This document shows, one piece after another, positions 1 to 11,614 of a stretch of 34,165 nt of DNA. The stretch is from an uncultured Photobacterium sp. (GTDB taxonomy: Bacteria; Pseudomonadota; Gammaproteobacteria; Enterobacterales; Vibrionaceae): positions 1 through 34,165 of the forward strand of contig CAMQZF010000006.1 in NCBI GenBank assembly GCA_947039525.1, read 5' to 3'. Both the position numbers and the translations under genes were made by a program. Within the stretch, counting starts at the first letter, position 1. The number at the start of each line of letters is the position of its first letter. The notes under the pieces are model-generated. The model saw only the letters and a program-made list of their open reading frames with translations, was not told where the DNA came from and did not search any database.

Positions 1-36
1 CACTTCACACCGCGTTACCGCTGTGCTCCGTGTCAG

Positions 37-100
37 TGAGGTCGCATTATAGAGATCTCGATCACATACGCAACCCCATATTGTAAAAAAACGCATACAG
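37..100 (-). promoter_or_regulatory. rRNA operon P1-type promoter reading out of the left edge of the window
   Basis: Reverse complement reads TTGCGT (68-73), a 16-nt spacer, TATAAT (46-51), a GC-rich discriminator GCGACCTC, then A (about position 37, likely +1) and CTGACACGG. This matches the layout of E. coli rrn P1 promoters (16-bp spacer, TATAATGCGCCACCACTGACACGG). A T-rich tract lies upstream of the -35. Confidence 0.8.
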
Positions 101-206
101 ATGAGCTAAGTGGGTACTTATTCGCCACAATTAACAATTATTGTGCGCATTCATCAAAAAAACTGTGTTAATAATGAGATTTGCACTTTAAGGATGGAGA
201 AATTTT

Positions 207-746
207 ATGCAAGTCTGCCGACCATACCGTGAATATATTCCACGATTACACAAAACAACCTATATAGATCCGACTTCAGTCATTATTGGTCATGTGATTT
301 TAGAAGAAAATGTCAGTATTTGGCCTCTTGCCGTTATACGCGGTGATGTGAATCATATTGTGATTGGCACTAATACGAATATACAAGACGGATCCATTCT
401 ACACGTGAGTCGTCCCTCACAAGACAATCCCAATGGATTTCCTCTTATTATTGGTAATGACGTTACTATTGGTCACAAGGTCATGCTACATGGTTGCCAA
501 ATTGGTCATCGTACTTTGGTCGGTATGGGAAGTATCATTTTAGATGGTGTAATTATTGAAGATGAAGTGATGATAGGCGCTGGCAGTTTAATCCCACCCA
601 TGAAGCATTTAGAAAGTGGCTTTCTCTATATAGGTAGCCCTGTAAAGAAAATTCGTCCTTTAACCGACACTGAAATCTTACAACTAAAGGCTTCTGCCGA
701 TCACTATGTGCGTTTAAAAGACGAATATTTGATTATGTCTAATTAA
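207..746 (+). CDS. yrdA: Gamma-carbonic anhydrase family protein (YrdA-like, left-handed beta-helix hexapeptide repeats)
   Basis: 179-aa ORF with hexapeptide repeats (VIIGHVILEENVSIWPLAVIRGDVNHIVIGTNTNIQDGSILHV..IGHKVMLHGCQIGHRTLVGMGSIILDG) typical of the YrdA/CaiE gamma-CA family. Confidence 0.93.
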   Translation: MQVCRPYREYIPRLHKTTYIDPTSVIIGHVILEENVSIWPLAVIRGDVNHIVIGTNTNIQDGSILHVSRPSQDNPNGFPLIIGNDVTIGHKVMLHGCQIGHRTLVGMGSIILDGVIIEDEVMIGAGSLIPPMKHLESGFLYIGSPVKKIRPLTDTEILQLKASADHYVRLKDEYLIMSN

Positions 747-1002
747 TGATGATTTCACCCTGATCATTAAAGCTTTCATTATCAATTGCAGTTTCTGCCA
801 AATCTTCTAAATCAAAACGAGATTGAGAAAAGCACAATAAAATTTGTGCTTCTTCTTCTAGTCGAGTGTCGCTGTGATTTTGTAACCACTCTAAACCTAC
901 CCAGCAAGGAATTAACGCGCCGCCTTGCTGTGCCATAAATAAAACAGCTTGTCGTTCGCCATTCCATGTTTCTTGATCGACAAAAATCACATTTTGATTC
1001 AT
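739..1002 (-). CDS. DUF1488 family protein
   Basis: 87-aa ORF (MNQNVIFVDQETWNGERQAVLFMAQQGGALIPCWVG...) next to aroE, resembling the DUF1488 small proteins often found there. Overlaps the 3' end of yrdA by 8 nt. Confidence 0.7.
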   Translation of the reverse strand: MNQNVIFVDQETWNGERQAVLFMAQQGGALIPCWVGLEWLQNHSDTRLEEEAQILLCFSQSRFDLEDLAETAIDNESFNDQGEIIIN

Positions 1003-1017
1003 TCCATTCTCTCTACT

Positions 1018-1833
1018 TTATAGTTGTTGTCGTAGGGTACTCAAAACTGGTGCAGTTAAAGGACGAACCCCCCGCCATAAATAAAAACTTTCCGCCGCTT
1101 GCCCAACCAACATACCAAGTCCATCGAGTGCGCGCTTAGCACCACACTCTATCGCCCATTGATTAAATGGTGTGGAATTCGCACTGTATAACATATCGTA
1201 ACATGTCACTTCTGGATGAATCACAGAATCAGATAAATCCGGACGAGTCCCTGCTAATCCAGAAGATGTGGCATTAATAATGACATCGACCTGTAAAGAG
1301 GCACAATCCTCTAAACTGAGTGCAGTAATCGAACCATAATCCTGAAAATCAAGAGCCAATTGTTGTGCTTTGGATTCGGTTCGATTGGCAATCATCAATA
1401 TCGCTGGATTTTGTTTGAGTAATGGCAGAATAACGCCACGAACGGCACCACCAGCTCCCAATAGTAAAATCCGCTTCTGCTTTAAGGGCACGCCATTATT
1501 CAATAAATCTTGAACTAGACCTTCACCGTCGGTGTTGTCACCCAAAATGTCACCATTCTCCAGTTTTTTTAACGTATTGACGGCTCCAGCGAGACGAGCG
1601 CGTTCGGTTAATCGAGTAGCATAGTGATATGCCTTCTCTTTAAATGGCACTGTGACATTACAACCTTGCCCACCTAGAGTAAAAAATTGGGCAATCTCGA
1701 TTTCAAATCCGTCTAATGGCAATTGATGTTTGCTGTATTCCATCACTTGCTGAGTTTGCGCAGCAAATGCTTGATGAATTTCAGGCGACTTACTGTGTTT
1801 GATGGGATGGCCAACGACCCAATACTGATCCAT
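1018..1833 (-). CDS. aroE: Shikimate dehydrogenase
   Basis: 271 aa; motifs WVVGHPIKHSKSPEIHQAFA, GCNVTVPFKEKA, NTDGEGLVQDL, LLLGAGGAVRGVI. Confidence 0.97.
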   Translation of the reverse strand: MDQYWVVGHPIKHSKSPEIHQAFAAQTQQVMEYSKHQLPLDGFEIEIAQFFTLGGQGCNVTVPFKEKAYHYATRLTERARLAGAVNTLKKLENGDILGDNTDGEGLVQDLLNNGVPLKQKRILLLGAGGAVRGVILPLLKQNPAILMIANRTESKAQQLALDFQDYGSITALSLEDCASLQVDVIINATSSGLAGTRPDLSDSVIHPEVTCYDMLYSANSTPFNQWAIECGAKRALDGLGMLVGQAAESFYLWRGVRPLTAPVLSTLRQQL

Positions 1834-1901
1834 ATGAATGTCCTTTTCTGGTTATTCTGACATCATCAATTTCTTTTATCTTCTCAGAACATCAATCAAT
1901 A

Positions 1902-2825
<924 letters not shown>

Positions 2826-3383
2826 TCATCCTTGTCGAAATACATTACCCGTTTGCGCGTCACGAATTTCTGATGGGTTTTCACGTCCTCCCGTTTCTCC
2901 GTTGACGATCGTCTTTAAATGAGCACCCAATTGCTCCTTCACTTCCTCAACGGTACGGCAAGGTGCTAACCCAGTTAAGTTTGCGCTTGTTGAGGTTAAT
3001 GGCTTACCAAATTGACGACATAATTCTTGAACCAAAGGATGATCACTCACTCGCACCGCAATTGTCGAAAACTGTCCCGTTAAATACGTCGAAACATTCG
3101 GCTTAGTTGGCATCACCCAAGTCACAGGACCTGGCCATGTTGCCTCAATGCGGGCCTGTTGTTCCTTTGTTAATTGTGCTTCATCAATATAAGGACGCAG
3201 TTGTTCTATATTAGCGGCAATTAAGATCAGTCCTTTTTCCATTGGACGCTTTTTCAAAGCCAATAAGGCCATGACTGCTGCTTCATTATCAGGATCACAA
3301 CCCACACCAAAAACGGCCTCGGTAGGATAGGCAATGACTTCGCCGTTATGCAGTGCTTTAATGGCCGTATCGATTGTGTTCAT
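2826..3383 (-). CDS. tsaC: L-threonylcarbamoyladenylate synthase (TsaC/YrdC/RimN)
   Basis: 185 aa; [56 protein letters not shown]. Confidence 0.95.
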   Translation of the reverse strand: MNTIDTAIKALHNGEVIAYPTEAVFGVGCDPDNEAAVMALLALKKRPMEKGLILIAANIEQLRPYIDEAQLTKEQQARIEATWPGPVTWVMPTKPNVSTYLTGQFSTIAVRVSDHPLVQELCRQFGKPLTSTSANLTGLAPCRTVEEVKEQLGAHLKTIVNGETGGRENPSEIRDAQTGNVFRQG

Positions 3384-3493
3384 TCTTCTTATTTCCTGTA
3401 AGCACGACTGAGTGCAAGCTGTTCTTGTTATTTTCGTATTCTACCAAGCTTACAGCAGAAGGATACCTTGTGATCCCAATGATTCTAATCACG

Positions 3494-3533
3494 ACGCAAA
3501 CGTTTTCCTTTTGTTTTTCGATCGCCGTATAAT
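3494..3533 (+). promoter_or_regulatory. PurR operator (3494-3509) and -10 element (3528-3533) of purEK
   Basis: ACGCAAACGTTTTCCT closely matches the PurR consensus ACGCAAACGTTTNCNT. TATAAT lies at 3528-3533, upstream of purE at 3573. Confidence 0.85.
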
Positions 3534-3572
3534 ACATGAGAAATCTGTTTATTTGACCACAAGGAGCTTGGG

Positions 3573-4061
3573 ATGAAAGTCGGTATTATTATGGGATCCA
3601 AATCAGATTGGCAAACGATGCAACATGCCGCCAATATGCTGGAACATTTTGGTATTCCTTATGAAACTCGTGTTGTTTCTGCACACCGTACCCCTCAGTT
3701 ATTGGCAGATTATGCTAGTCAAGCCCATGAACGCGGATTAAAAGTGATCATTGCAGGCGCCGGCGGCGCAGCACATTTACCGGGAATGACAGCAGCCTTT
3801 ACCAGTTTGCCTGTACTTGGTGTTCCGGTTCAATCAAAAGCACTTAAAGGAATGGACTCGCTCTTATCCATTGTACAAATGCCAAAAGGCGTTGCCGTTG
3901 GTACATTAGCCATTGGAGAAGCGGGCGCAGCGAATGCGGGCTTATTGGCCGCGCAAATCCTGGCAACATCAGACGAGACTTTAATGTTAGCTATTGATGC
4001 CTTTCGCCAAAACCAAACTGACACTGTATTAGCTCACCCAAATCCAGCTGAGGATATCTAA
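3573..4061 (+). CDS. purE: N5-carboxyaminoimidazole ribonucleotide mutase
   Basis: 162 aa; [56 protein letters not shown]. Confidence 0.98.
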   Translation: MKVGIIMGSKSDWQTMQHAANMLEHFGIPYETRVVSAHRTPQLLADYASQAHERGLKVIIAGAGGAAHLPGMTAAFTSLPVLGVPVQSKALKGMDSLLSIVQMPKGVAVGTLAIGEAGAANAGLLAAQILATSDETLMLAIDAFRQNQTDTVLAHPNPAEDI

Positions 4062-5176
4062 TGCAAGTCTTGATTTTAGGCTCAGGGCAATTAGCCAGAA
4101 TGATGGCTCTAGCCAGTGCGCCAATGAATATCGACGTTTATTCCTATGATGTGTACAGCGATTGTGTCGTTCATCCCTTAACCCAACAACCCTATCCACT
4201 TTCGTTATCTCAAGCCATTGAAGATGCCGACGTGATTACGGCAGAATTTGAACACATTCCTCATGCGATTTTAAACCAATGTGCAGCGAGCCAAAAACTC
4301 TTTCCAAGTGCTGCGGCGATCGCAACGGGCGGTGATCGGTGCTTGGAAAAACAATTATTAACCGAATGCGATGTGCCTAATGCTCATTATTCGATGCTCA
4401 CGTGCTCTTCTGATTTAACGAAAACCATAGAAACGTTGGGATTACCCTTAATCTTAAAAACAGCCTTAGGTGGTTACGATGGGAAAGGGCAATGGCGCAT
4501 TAAAAGTGCCTCAGATTTACCCATTATTAAAAAGGAATTGGCGACTTTTTTTACTCAATATCCAGAGCAAACGATTGTCGCAGAACAATGGATCCCTTTT
4601 GAGCAAGAAGTGTCTTTAATTGGTGTTCGAGATCATGATGGTCGATATCAATTTTACCCCTTAACCACGAATCATCACCAGGATGGTATTTTGGCGCTGT
4701 CTATTGCTGATGGTCAACATCACCCATTACAAACACAAGCCAATTCGATATTTAAAGCGATAGCTAATCATCTTAATTACGTAGGTGTCTTAGCCATTGA
4801 ATTTTTTGAGGTAAATGGGAAGTTAGTTGTTAATGAAATTGCGCCGCGTGTACATAACTCAGGACATTGGACACAGCAAGGTGCTCAAATTTGCCAATTT
4901 GAAAATCACATACGGGCCGTTTGTGGTTTGCCATTAGGGAGCACAACACAACGACATCCGACGGCGATGGTTAATATTTTAGGTGAAGATAGCATCCCAC
5001 TGGCTTTACTTGAAAATTCACAGTGTCATGCTCACTGGTATGGAAAAGAAAAACGGGAAGGGCGCAAAATGGGGCACATCAATGTTGAAGCAAAATCAGC
5101 AGAACATCTGGTGCAACAGTTACAAAACTTAAGCCTTCTATTAAGCCAAGCGGCTTTTCCTATTTTGCATAACTAA
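4061..5176 (+). CDS. purK: 5-(carboxyamino)imidazole ribonucleotide synthase
   Basis: 371 aa ATP-grasp; [51 protein letters not shown] overlap with purE. Confidence 0.97.
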   Translation: MQVLILGSGQLARMMALASAPMNIDVYSYDVYSDCVVHPLTQQPYPLSLSQAIEDADVITAEFEHIPHAILNQCAASQKLFPSAAAIATGGDRCLEKQLLTECDVPNAHYSMLTCSSDLTKTIETLGLPLILKTALGGYDGKGQWRIKSASDLPIIKKELATFFTQYPEQTIVAEQWIPFEQEVSLIGVRDHDGRYQFYPLTTNHHQDGILALSIADGQHHPLQTQANSIFKAIANHLNYVGVLAIEFFEVNGKLVVNEIAPRVHNSGHWTQQGAQICQFENHIRAVCGLPLGSTTQRHPTAMVNILGEDSIPLALLENSQCHAHWYGKEKREGRKMGHINVEAKSAEHLVQQLQNLSLLLSQAAFPILHN

Positions 5177-5196
5177 ACTAAAAGAAACAAAAAACA

Positions 5197-5220
5197 AAAG
5201 CCAGCATCTAGCTGGCTTTT
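5197..5220 (+). terminator. Intrinsic terminator of purEK (symmetric; its sequence includes the yrdD stop codon)
   Basis: AAAAGCCAGC-ATCTA-GCTGGCTTTT, followed by tctg. Confidence 0.85.
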
Positions 5221-5741
5221 TCTGTTTGATAATGATGACACTTACGATTAGCGCATTGTTGTTTAATGCCCGATGCCAATTTCTTTTCAATCAGCAATGG
5301 AAAATGACACACCTCGCACTCCCCGACCATGGGTGGAGAATTAACAGCAAAACGGCATGTTGGAAATGTATCGCAAGCGAAAAAACTTTTTCCAAACCGC
5401 GAAGTACGCTCCACTAAATGCCCAATATGACACTCAGGACACTCGATTTCAGTGGATTCCGCTTTCTTTTCTGGTGATTCAATAAAGTCGCAATCAGGAT
5501 AAGCTAAACAGCCAATAAACATCCCAAAGCGTCCTTGGCGTAATACCAACTCATCACCACAAGTTGGGCAAGATTTGTCTAAATACTTAACAATGTGCCC
5601 GTCGTTTTTATGTAATGGACGGATGAACTCGCACTTAGGGTAAGCACTGCACCCCAAAAATGGGCCTCGTTTTCCAAAACGCATCACCAAAGCAGCGCTA
5701 CATTCAGGGCATTGCGTTGATGATAATGAGTGTTCGCTCAT
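5208..5741 (-). CDS. yrdD: DNA topoisomerase I-type C4 zinc-finger protein (YrdD-like)
   Basis: 177 aa with four CxxC...C-type zinc ribbons (CPECSAALVMRFGKRGPFLGCSAYPKC; CPTCGDELVLRQGRFGMFIGCLAYPDC; CPECHIGHLVERTSRFGKSFFACDTFPTC). Confidence 0.9.
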   Translation of the reverse strand: MSEHSLSSTQCPECSAALVMRFGKRGPFLGCSAYPKCEFIRPLHKNDGHIVKYLDKSCPTCGDELVLRQGRFGMFIGCLAYPDCDFIESPEKKAESTEIECPECHIGHLVERTSRFGKSFFACDTFPTCRFAVNSPPMVGECEVCHFPLLIEKKLASGIKQQCANRKCHHYQTEKAS

Positions 5742-5753
5742 GATGACCTTTTA

Positions 5754-6227
5754 TTAATGAATATAACCGTCTTCAGCACCATACAATAACTCTTCCATCT
5801 GACTGTAAGCGGTTTCATTGCCTGGCGCATTAAATAACACCATTAAAATGATCCACTTTAAATCGTCTAAATTAAAATCATTGGTGTCTAATTCCATAAT
5901 ACGGTCAATGACCATTTCACGTGTATCGCCACTCAATACTTTTATTTGTTCGAGATAAATCAGAAAACCACGACATTCAATGTCCATTTGCATCATTTCT
6001 TGTTCTGTAAAAATACGCATGGACTGTTGAGTAGAATGATCAATGTACGGTGTTTTGTCTGTTTCTTGTAATGCCGCTAGTTTTTCTAGCCACGATAATG
6101 CTTTGTAAATATCGTCTTGATGAAAACCTGCTCTTAACAGTTCTTCGGATAATTCATCCTGATCCATCAATAATTCAACATCACTGTGAATGTACGTTTC
6201 AAATAAGTACATTAAGATGTCCATCAT
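5754..6227 (-). CDS. smg: Smg family protein (DUF494)
   Basis: 157 aa; [18 protein letters not shown]..., [33 protein letters not shown]. Located downstream of dprA. Confidence 0.93.
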   Translation of the reverse strand: MMDILMYLFETYIHSDVELLMDQDELSEELLRAGFHQDDIYKALSWLEKLAALQETDKTPYIDHSTQQSMRIFTEQEMMQMDIECRGFLIYLEQIKVLSGDTREMVIDRIMELDTNDFNLDDLKWIILMVLFNAPGNETAYSQMEELLYGAEDGYIH

Positions 6228-7324
6228 AACTCGCCCCTCCTCACTCTGACGTAGCCACCGGGTACAGATGACACCGCCCCGAGCAATTCTAATTCTAATA
6301 ATTGCATCATGACTTCATGAACGGGCAGCTTACAGCGTTCAGCCACTACATCGATTGCAGTTGCTGTGCTGCCTACGGTAGCCAACACCGTAGAAAATGG
6401 CAATGTTTCACTTTCATTAATACGTTGCGCCGCTATTTGATGATCTATTACGCATTCTGTCAATGAACCAATATCTTCGATAATGTCAATCGGCGTTTCT
6501 ACCAATTTTGCACCGGATTTAATTAACTGATGTCCACCTCGATTTGCACCATCTCGAATCGAACTAGGCATAGCAAAAACTTCTCTTCCTTGATCAAGGG
6601 CATAACGAGCCGTAATCAATGATCCGCTTTTTTCAGCGGCCTCAACCACAAGTACACCAACCGATAACCCACTGATAATCCGGTTGCGACGAGGAAAATT
6701 CTGAGGTTTAGGGGCAGTGGTTGGCCAAAACTCAGAAATAATGGCTCCTTGTTCAATAATAGCTTCTGCTAATGGACGGTGAGCAGAAGGATAAATACGA
6801 TCAACTCCAGAACCTAATACGGCAAGTGTGCAGCCACCGGCTTTTAATGCACCATGATGTGCCTCGCCATCAATACCCAATGCTAATCCACTGGTAACTG
6901 AATACCCAGCACTCACTAATGCTTGAGAAAATTCAAAGGCTAGCTCCCTTGCATCCAAACTAGCATGACGACTGCCCACTATCGCGACTTGAGGTTGAGA
7001 AAGAGAGTTCATCTGGCCTTTAATAAAAAGAATGGGCGGTGGAGAAGCAATTTCTTTTAAGAGTGGCGGATAGGATGCGCACCCCAGCGTCACAAGATGA
7101 TGTTCTGGGTGTTCAGCCCACAAACGCGCTTGTTCGATAGCATGCTTATCAGAATAACAAAAATGCTGGCTTTGTTTTTCCGACAACCCTAATTGAATAA
7201 GCTCAGACAGTGTTAAAAACGGTAACTCATTCAACGGAATACGCTGCAATAATTGCTGGATTCGCTTCCCTCCTAATCTTGGAACACTGGCTAATCTTAG
7301 CCAGAGATCGAGTTTATCCGTCAT
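6224..7324 (-). CDS. dprA: DNA-processing protein DprA/Smf
   Basis: 366 aa; [86 protein letters not shown], plus a C-terminal winged-helix-like segment. Confidence 0.97.
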   Translation of the reverse strand: MTDKLDLWLRLASVPRLGGKRIQQLLQRIPLNELPFLTLSELIQLGLSEKQSQHFCYSDKHAIEQARLWAEHPEHHLVTLGCASYPPLLKEIASPPPILFIKGQMNSLSQPQVAIVGSRHASLDARELAFEFSQALVSAGYSVTSGLALGIDGEAHHGALKAGGCTLAVLGSGVDRIYPSAHRPLAEAIIEQGAIISEFWPTTAPKPQNFPRRNRIISGLSVGVLVVEAAEKSGSLITARYALDQGREVFAMPSSIRDGANRGGHQLIKSGAKLVETPIDIIEDIGSLTECVIDHQIAAQRINESETLPFSTVLATVGSTATAIDVVAERCKLPVHEVMMQLLELELLGAVSSVPGGYVRVRRGEL

Positions 7325-8381
7325 TCGGTAACCGATCAGGCGATACTGCTAACACTCCAGCCTGAAAGGGCTCAACACTGTTAAGAATAACCGCCAAACT
7401 GAAGTCTTTATAAGGTCGAATTACCATTGCCTCGCCAATTACAATCTCACCAAGCTGTTGATGCTGTGCTGTCACTTCATCAAGGTAGTTGTAATCCCCT
7501 TTCTCACCTTTTACTTTTGCGCCAGGACGAATCAATTTAAAAATATTACCCGCTGATATTTTATCGAGTTGTCCCCGATCAATCACAACAACCTCAGAGC
7601 TGGCGATGTAACTTAATCCACTCACTTGACCTAATATAGTTGGCACAACGTCTTTCGGTGGTGCAGATGGTGAGAAACTCATATTTGCCGTCACATCCGT
7701 TAATGGCTCCGGTAATAAAATGTCATTTTGATTAATTTCTTGACGTAAACGACCGACAGTTAACTGACTGCTATCTGTTGTTTTGGCTTTTACCTTTAAG
7801 ATCGCAATTTCTTTTAATGTGACAATTTTTTCAGATTCACCTTGCTCATTCATTGTACGTTGAAACGTCACTTTCGGGCGATATACCCACCATGACTCTC
7901 CGACATTTAAGGGCGTATCCGCCCAAACCGTATCGCCTGTTGCCATATAACCACGACGATTACTGCTGCCTAACACCCTAGGGGCTTTATCAATATTACG
8001 TTGAGACACCAATCGATATTCAGCAAGATAAGGAAATAAGAGTTGTTCGCGTAATGTGGTGATTGGGGCGTCTTTTATTCTGATGATTGGCGATAATTTT
8101 ACGGATTTTTTTAAACGCAATTGAGGTTGCCCATCGATCCACACCAAATGAATTTGATCACCAGGATAAATAAGATGAGGATTTTTAATCTCAGGATTGA
8201 CTTGCCAAATCGTGGGCCACAGCCAAGGATTGGTTAAAAAATGAGAAGAGATATCCCACAGAGTATCGCCTTTTTTTACCGTATAAATTTCAGGAATGTC
8301 TGTTCTAACGTTTGGCTCCGCTGCATTCACCGATATCGAACCACATAACGCACCAATCAATGCCCATACACGCAACTTCAT
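7314..8381 (-). CDS. Secreted LysM peptidoglycan-binding domain protein (start moved to the signal-peptide Met)
   Basis: IYTVKKGDTLWDISSHFLTNPWLWPTIWQVNPEIKNPHLIYPGDQIHL is a LysM. The Met at 8381 (MKLRVWALIGALCGSISVNA) gives a signal peptide; the ORF-track start at 8435 is less likely. Confidence 0.9.
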   Translation of the reverse strand: MKLRVWALIGALCGSISVNAAEPNVRTDIPEIYTVKKGDTLWDISSHFLTNPWLWPTIWQVNPEIKNPHLIYPGDQIHLVWIDGQPQLRLKKSVKLSPIIRIKDAPITTLREQLLFPYLAEYRLVSQRNIDKAPRVLGSSNRRGYMATGDTVWADTPLNVGESWWVYRPKVTFQRTMNEQGESEKIVTLKEIAILKVKAKTTDSSQLTVGRLRQEINQNDILLPEPLTDVTANMSFSPSAPPKDVVPTILGQVSGLSYIASSEVVVIDRGQLDKISAGNIFKLIRPGAKVKGEKGDYNYLDEVTAQHQQLGEIVIGEAMVIRPYKDFSLAVILNSVEPFQAGVLAVSPDRLPNDG

Positions 8382-8731
8382 TCTTATTTTCTTCCTTGAG
8401 TAACCCACAAACGACAAAGTGAGTTCATGAAACACAAACAGAAAACCTCTGTTTTGTTTTGAACACCGACAATCGACAGGTTGTCACTGCCTCATGAATA
8501 TGTCCATTTCAAGGCAAAGACGTCCCTAACATTTGAGGCGAAAATCACGCTTCCTTTTAACGAAAGATTTCGCTATTCACCAATTTGGTTATAAAAGGGA
8601 AAAATGAAGTTATCTTCGGTGATAGCGGTGATTTATTGCCTGCCTCCCTGACAAGGCTATTATTTGCTCTTGAAAATGACTAGAATTGAGTCAAGTTAGC
8701 CTTTTCATTTTCAGTTATTATTCGAGTTTTT

Positions 8732-9244
8732 ATGTCTTTATTATCTGTATTAACCTTCCCTGATGATCGTTTACGTACCGTGGCTCAACCGGTTGAAAAG
8801 ATCACCCCTGAAATTCAAAAAATCGTCGATGACATGCTAGAAACCATGTACGACGAAGAAGGCATTGGCCTAGCGGCAACGCAAGTCAACATTCATCAAC
8901 GCATTGTGGTGATTGATGTTTCTGAAGAGCGTAATGAACCTTTGGTGTTAATCAACCCAGAAATCACAGAGCTTCGCGGTGAAGATGGCATCGAGGAAGG
9001 TTGTCTGTCAGTTCCTGGTGCTCGTGCATTGGTTTCACGCGCGGCTGAAGTCAGTGTGAAAGCATTAGATCGTGATGGAAACGAATTCACGTTTGATGCT
9101 GATGATTTATTGTCGATTTGTGTTCAACACGAATTGGATCATCTTGAAGGTAAATTATTTGTTGATTACCTATCGCCATTAAAACGACAACGCATTCAGC
9201 AAAAGCTAGAGAAAATCAAACGCTTTCATGACAAAAACCAATAA
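8732..9244 (+). CDS. def: Peptide deformylase
   Basis: 170 aa; [51 protein letters not shown]. Confidence 0.98.
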   Translation: MSLLSVLTFPDDRLRTVAQPVEKITPEIQKIVDDMLETMYDEEGIGLAATQVNIHQRIVVIDVSEERNEPLVLINPEITELRGEDGIEEGCLSVPGARALVSRAAEVSVKALDRDGNEFTFDADDLLSICVQHELDHLEGKLFVDYLSPLKRQRIQQKLEKIKRFHDKNQ

Positions 9245-9256
9245 GTCGAGGTGATT

Positions 9257-10201
9257 TTGACTCAAGCATTAAACATTGTTTTTGCGGGTACGCCTGATTT
9301 TGCCGCTCGCCACTTAGCGGCACTATTAAATTCAGAACACAATATTATTGGTGTCTACACACAGCCAGATCGTCCCGCAGGACGCGGTAAGAAATTGACG
9401 GCTAGCCCAGTAAAACTGTTGGCACAAGAGCACGGTATTCCCGTCTTTCAACCCGCTTCATTACGTAATGAAGAAGCCCAACAAGAATTGGCGGGGTTAA
9501 AGGCCGATTTAATGGTCGTGGTTGCGTATGGTTTGATCTTACCTTTACCGGCATTGGAAGCTGCGCGATTAGGCTGTATTAACGTACACGGTTCAATCCT
9601 TCCTCGTTGGCGTGGGGCAGCTCCGATTCAACGCGCCATTTGGGCGGGTGATTCCGAAACAGGCATCACTATCCAACAAATGGATGAGGGTTTGGATACG
9701 GGTGACATGCTAAAAATCGCAACATTACCGATAGAAGCAACCGACACCAGTGCCACTATGTATGACAAATTGGCCGATTTAGGACCTGATGCCTTATTGG
9801 ATTGCTTGCGTGATATTGCCAATGGTACAGCCATTGCAACCAAGCAAGACGATAGTCTTGCTAACTATGCGAAAAAGCTCGGTAAAGAAGAGGCTTGTAT
9901 TGATTGGTCAATGGATGCCGTTGCTATTGAACGCTGCATTCGAGCTTTCAATCCGTGGCCAATGAGTCATTTTACGGTTGCTGAACACACCATCAAAGTG
10001 TGGCAAGCAGAAGTGGTAGAGATGGCAGAACCGGCACCAGCAGGTACGATTCTACAAGCCGATAAACATGGAATTGTTATTGCGACAGGTGCTCAAGCTC
10101 TGCGCTTACTCATGCTTCAGCCTCCCGGTAAAAAAGCCATGCAGGCGCATGAGTTACTGAACTCTCGCCGAGATTGGTTTGAAGTCGATACTACCTTGTA
10201 A
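9257..10201 (+). CDS. fmt: Methionyl-tRNA formyltransferase (probable TTG start; ORF track gives GTG at 9251)
   Basis: [51 protein letters not shown]. The TTG at 9257 gives [17 protein letters not shown], matching the N-terminal length of E. coli Fmt ([17 protein letters not shown]). GAGGTG SD-like sequence just upstream. Confidence 0.96.
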   Translation: MTQALNIVFAGTPDFAARHLAALLNSEHNIIGVYTQPDRPAGRGKKLTASPVKLLAQEHGIPVFQPASLRNEEAQQELAGLKADLMVVVAYGLILPLPALEAARLGCINVHGSILPRWRGAAPIQRAIWAGDSETGITIQQMDEGLDTGDMLKIATLPIEATDTSATMYDKLADLGPDALLDCLRDIANGTAIATKQDDSLANYAKKLGKEEACIDWSMDAVAIERCIRAFNPWPMSHFTVAEHTIKVWQAEVVEMAEPAPAGTILQADKHGIVIATGAQALRLLMLQPPGKKAMQAHELLNSRRDWFEVDTTL

Positions 10202-10206
10202 TTTCC

Positions 10207-10237
10207 AAGCCAGTGACCTCACTGGCTTGATTTTTTT
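10207..10237 (+). terminator. Intrinsic terminator between fmt and rsmB
   Basis: AAGCCAGTG-ACCT-CACTGGCTT then GATTTTTTTG. Confidence 0.85.
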
Positions 10238-10264
10238 GTTTTCCAAATTCTGCTCAGGATCCCC

Positions 10265-11542
10265 ATGAACGTACGAGCTACCGCTGCCCAAGTTATTTAT
10301 CAAGTGGTTGATGAAGGTCAATCTCTTTCCAATGTGTTACCCGCAGCGCAACACACCATTCGTGAGCGCGATCAAGCGTTATTGCAAGAGATCTGCTACG
10401 GCGTCCTTCGCTGGTTGCCACGTCTGGAGTCCACGACACAACAATTAATGGAAAAACCACTGACAGGAAAGCAGCGTGTTTTCCATCATTTATTGTTAGT
10501 GGGTTTGTACCAATTAAGCTTCATGCGTATTCCGCCTCACGCAGCTGTCGCTGAAACAGTGAACGCCACTCAAGATTTAAAAAAACCGCAATTACGGGGT
10601 TTAGTAAACGCGATTTTACGTAATTACCAACGCAATCAAGCGGCGTTAGATGAGAAAGCCATGAGCCACGATGCCGGTAAATACGGTCATCCGGGTTGGT
10701 TGGTTAAATTGCTAAAAGCGGGTTACCCAGAACAATTTGAAGCCATCGTTGCCGCGAATAACACCAAAGCCCCAATGTGGCTACGCGTTAATTGTCAGCA
10801 TCACACACGTGATGAATACCGTGCCTTATTGGATGCCGAAGGCATTGAAACGACCTTACACTCACAAGCTGGCGATGCTTTATGTCTTGTAAAACCTTGT
10901 GATGTTATGAGCCTACCCGGTTTCGCTCAAGGTTGGGTATCAGTACAAGATGCTGCGGCACAGCTTGCAGTAAATTACCTAAAGCCTCAAGCGGGTGAAT
11001 TAATTCTGGATTGTTGTGCAGCACCGGGCGGTAAAACGGCACACATTTTAGAGCACGAACCCACTGCACGTGTTGTCGCGATTGATTGTGATGAGCACCG
11101 TTTGACTCGCGTTCATGAAAATTTGGCTCGTTTAAACCTAAATGCTGAAGTGTTGTGTGCCGATGCGCGCTACCCAGATCAATGGTGGAAAGGCGAACAA
11201 TTCGATCGCATCTTACTGGATGCACCTTGTTCTGCAACGGGTGTGATTCGTCGTCACCCTGATATCAAATGGTTGCGTCGTGCGAGCGACATTGAAGCGT
11301 TAGCCGAGTTGCAACGCGAAATTTTTGATGCGATGTGGTTACAATTAAAATCCGGCGGTACTTTGGTTTACGCCACTTGCTCAATCACCCCTCAAGAAAA
11401 CCGCGATCAAGTACGTGCTTTCTTAGCTCGCACCAGTAATGCGACGTTAATTGACAGTGATTTGGCCTCTCCGGGTCGTCAGATTTTACCGGGTGAAGAA
11501 GATATGGACGGCTTCTATTACGCGGTACTGAAAAAAGCTTGA
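10265..11542 (+). CDS. rsmB: 16S rRNA (cytosine-967-C5)-methyltransferase
   Basis: 425 aa; N-terminal NusB-like domain ([16 protein letters not shown]..), [49 protein letters not shown]. Confidence 0.97.
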   Translation: MNVRATAAQVIYQVVDEGQSLSNVLPAAQHTIRERDQALLQEICYGVLRWLPRLESTTQQLMEKPLTGKQRVFHHLLLVGLYQLSFMRIPPHAAVAETVNATQDLKKPQLRGLVNAILRNYQRNQAALDEKAMSHDAGKYGHPGWLVKLLKAGYPEQFEAIVAANNTKAPMWLRVNCQHHTRDEYRALLDAEGIETTLHSQAGDALCLVKPCDVMSLPGFAQGWVSVQDAAAQLAVNYLKPQAGELILDCCAAPGGKTAHILEHEPTARVVAIDCDEHRLTRVHENLARLNLNAEVLCADARYPDQWWKGEQFDRILLDAPCSATGVIRRHPDIKWLRRASDIEALAELQREIFDAMWLQLKSGGTLVYATCSITPQENRDQVRAFLARTSNATLIDSDLASPGRQILPGEEDMDGFYYAVLKKA

Positions 11543-11545
11543 TAC

Positions 11546-11575
11546 AAATAAGCCATCGAAAGATGGCTTATTTTT
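11546..11575 (+). terminator. Intrinsic terminator between rsmB and trkA
   Basis: Perfect 12-bp stem with GAAA tetraloop: AAATAAGCCATC-GAAA-GATGGCTTATTT, followed by TT. Confidence 0.85.
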
Positions 11576-11614
11576 CACTAGAGTAGAGCCTCCGATTGCA
11601 ATGAGGCATCTACC

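Noticed and set aside
10905-11237. 110-aa ORF antisense to rsmB
   Set aside because: Shadow ORF of a conserved methyltransferase; no recognisable domain or SD evidence.
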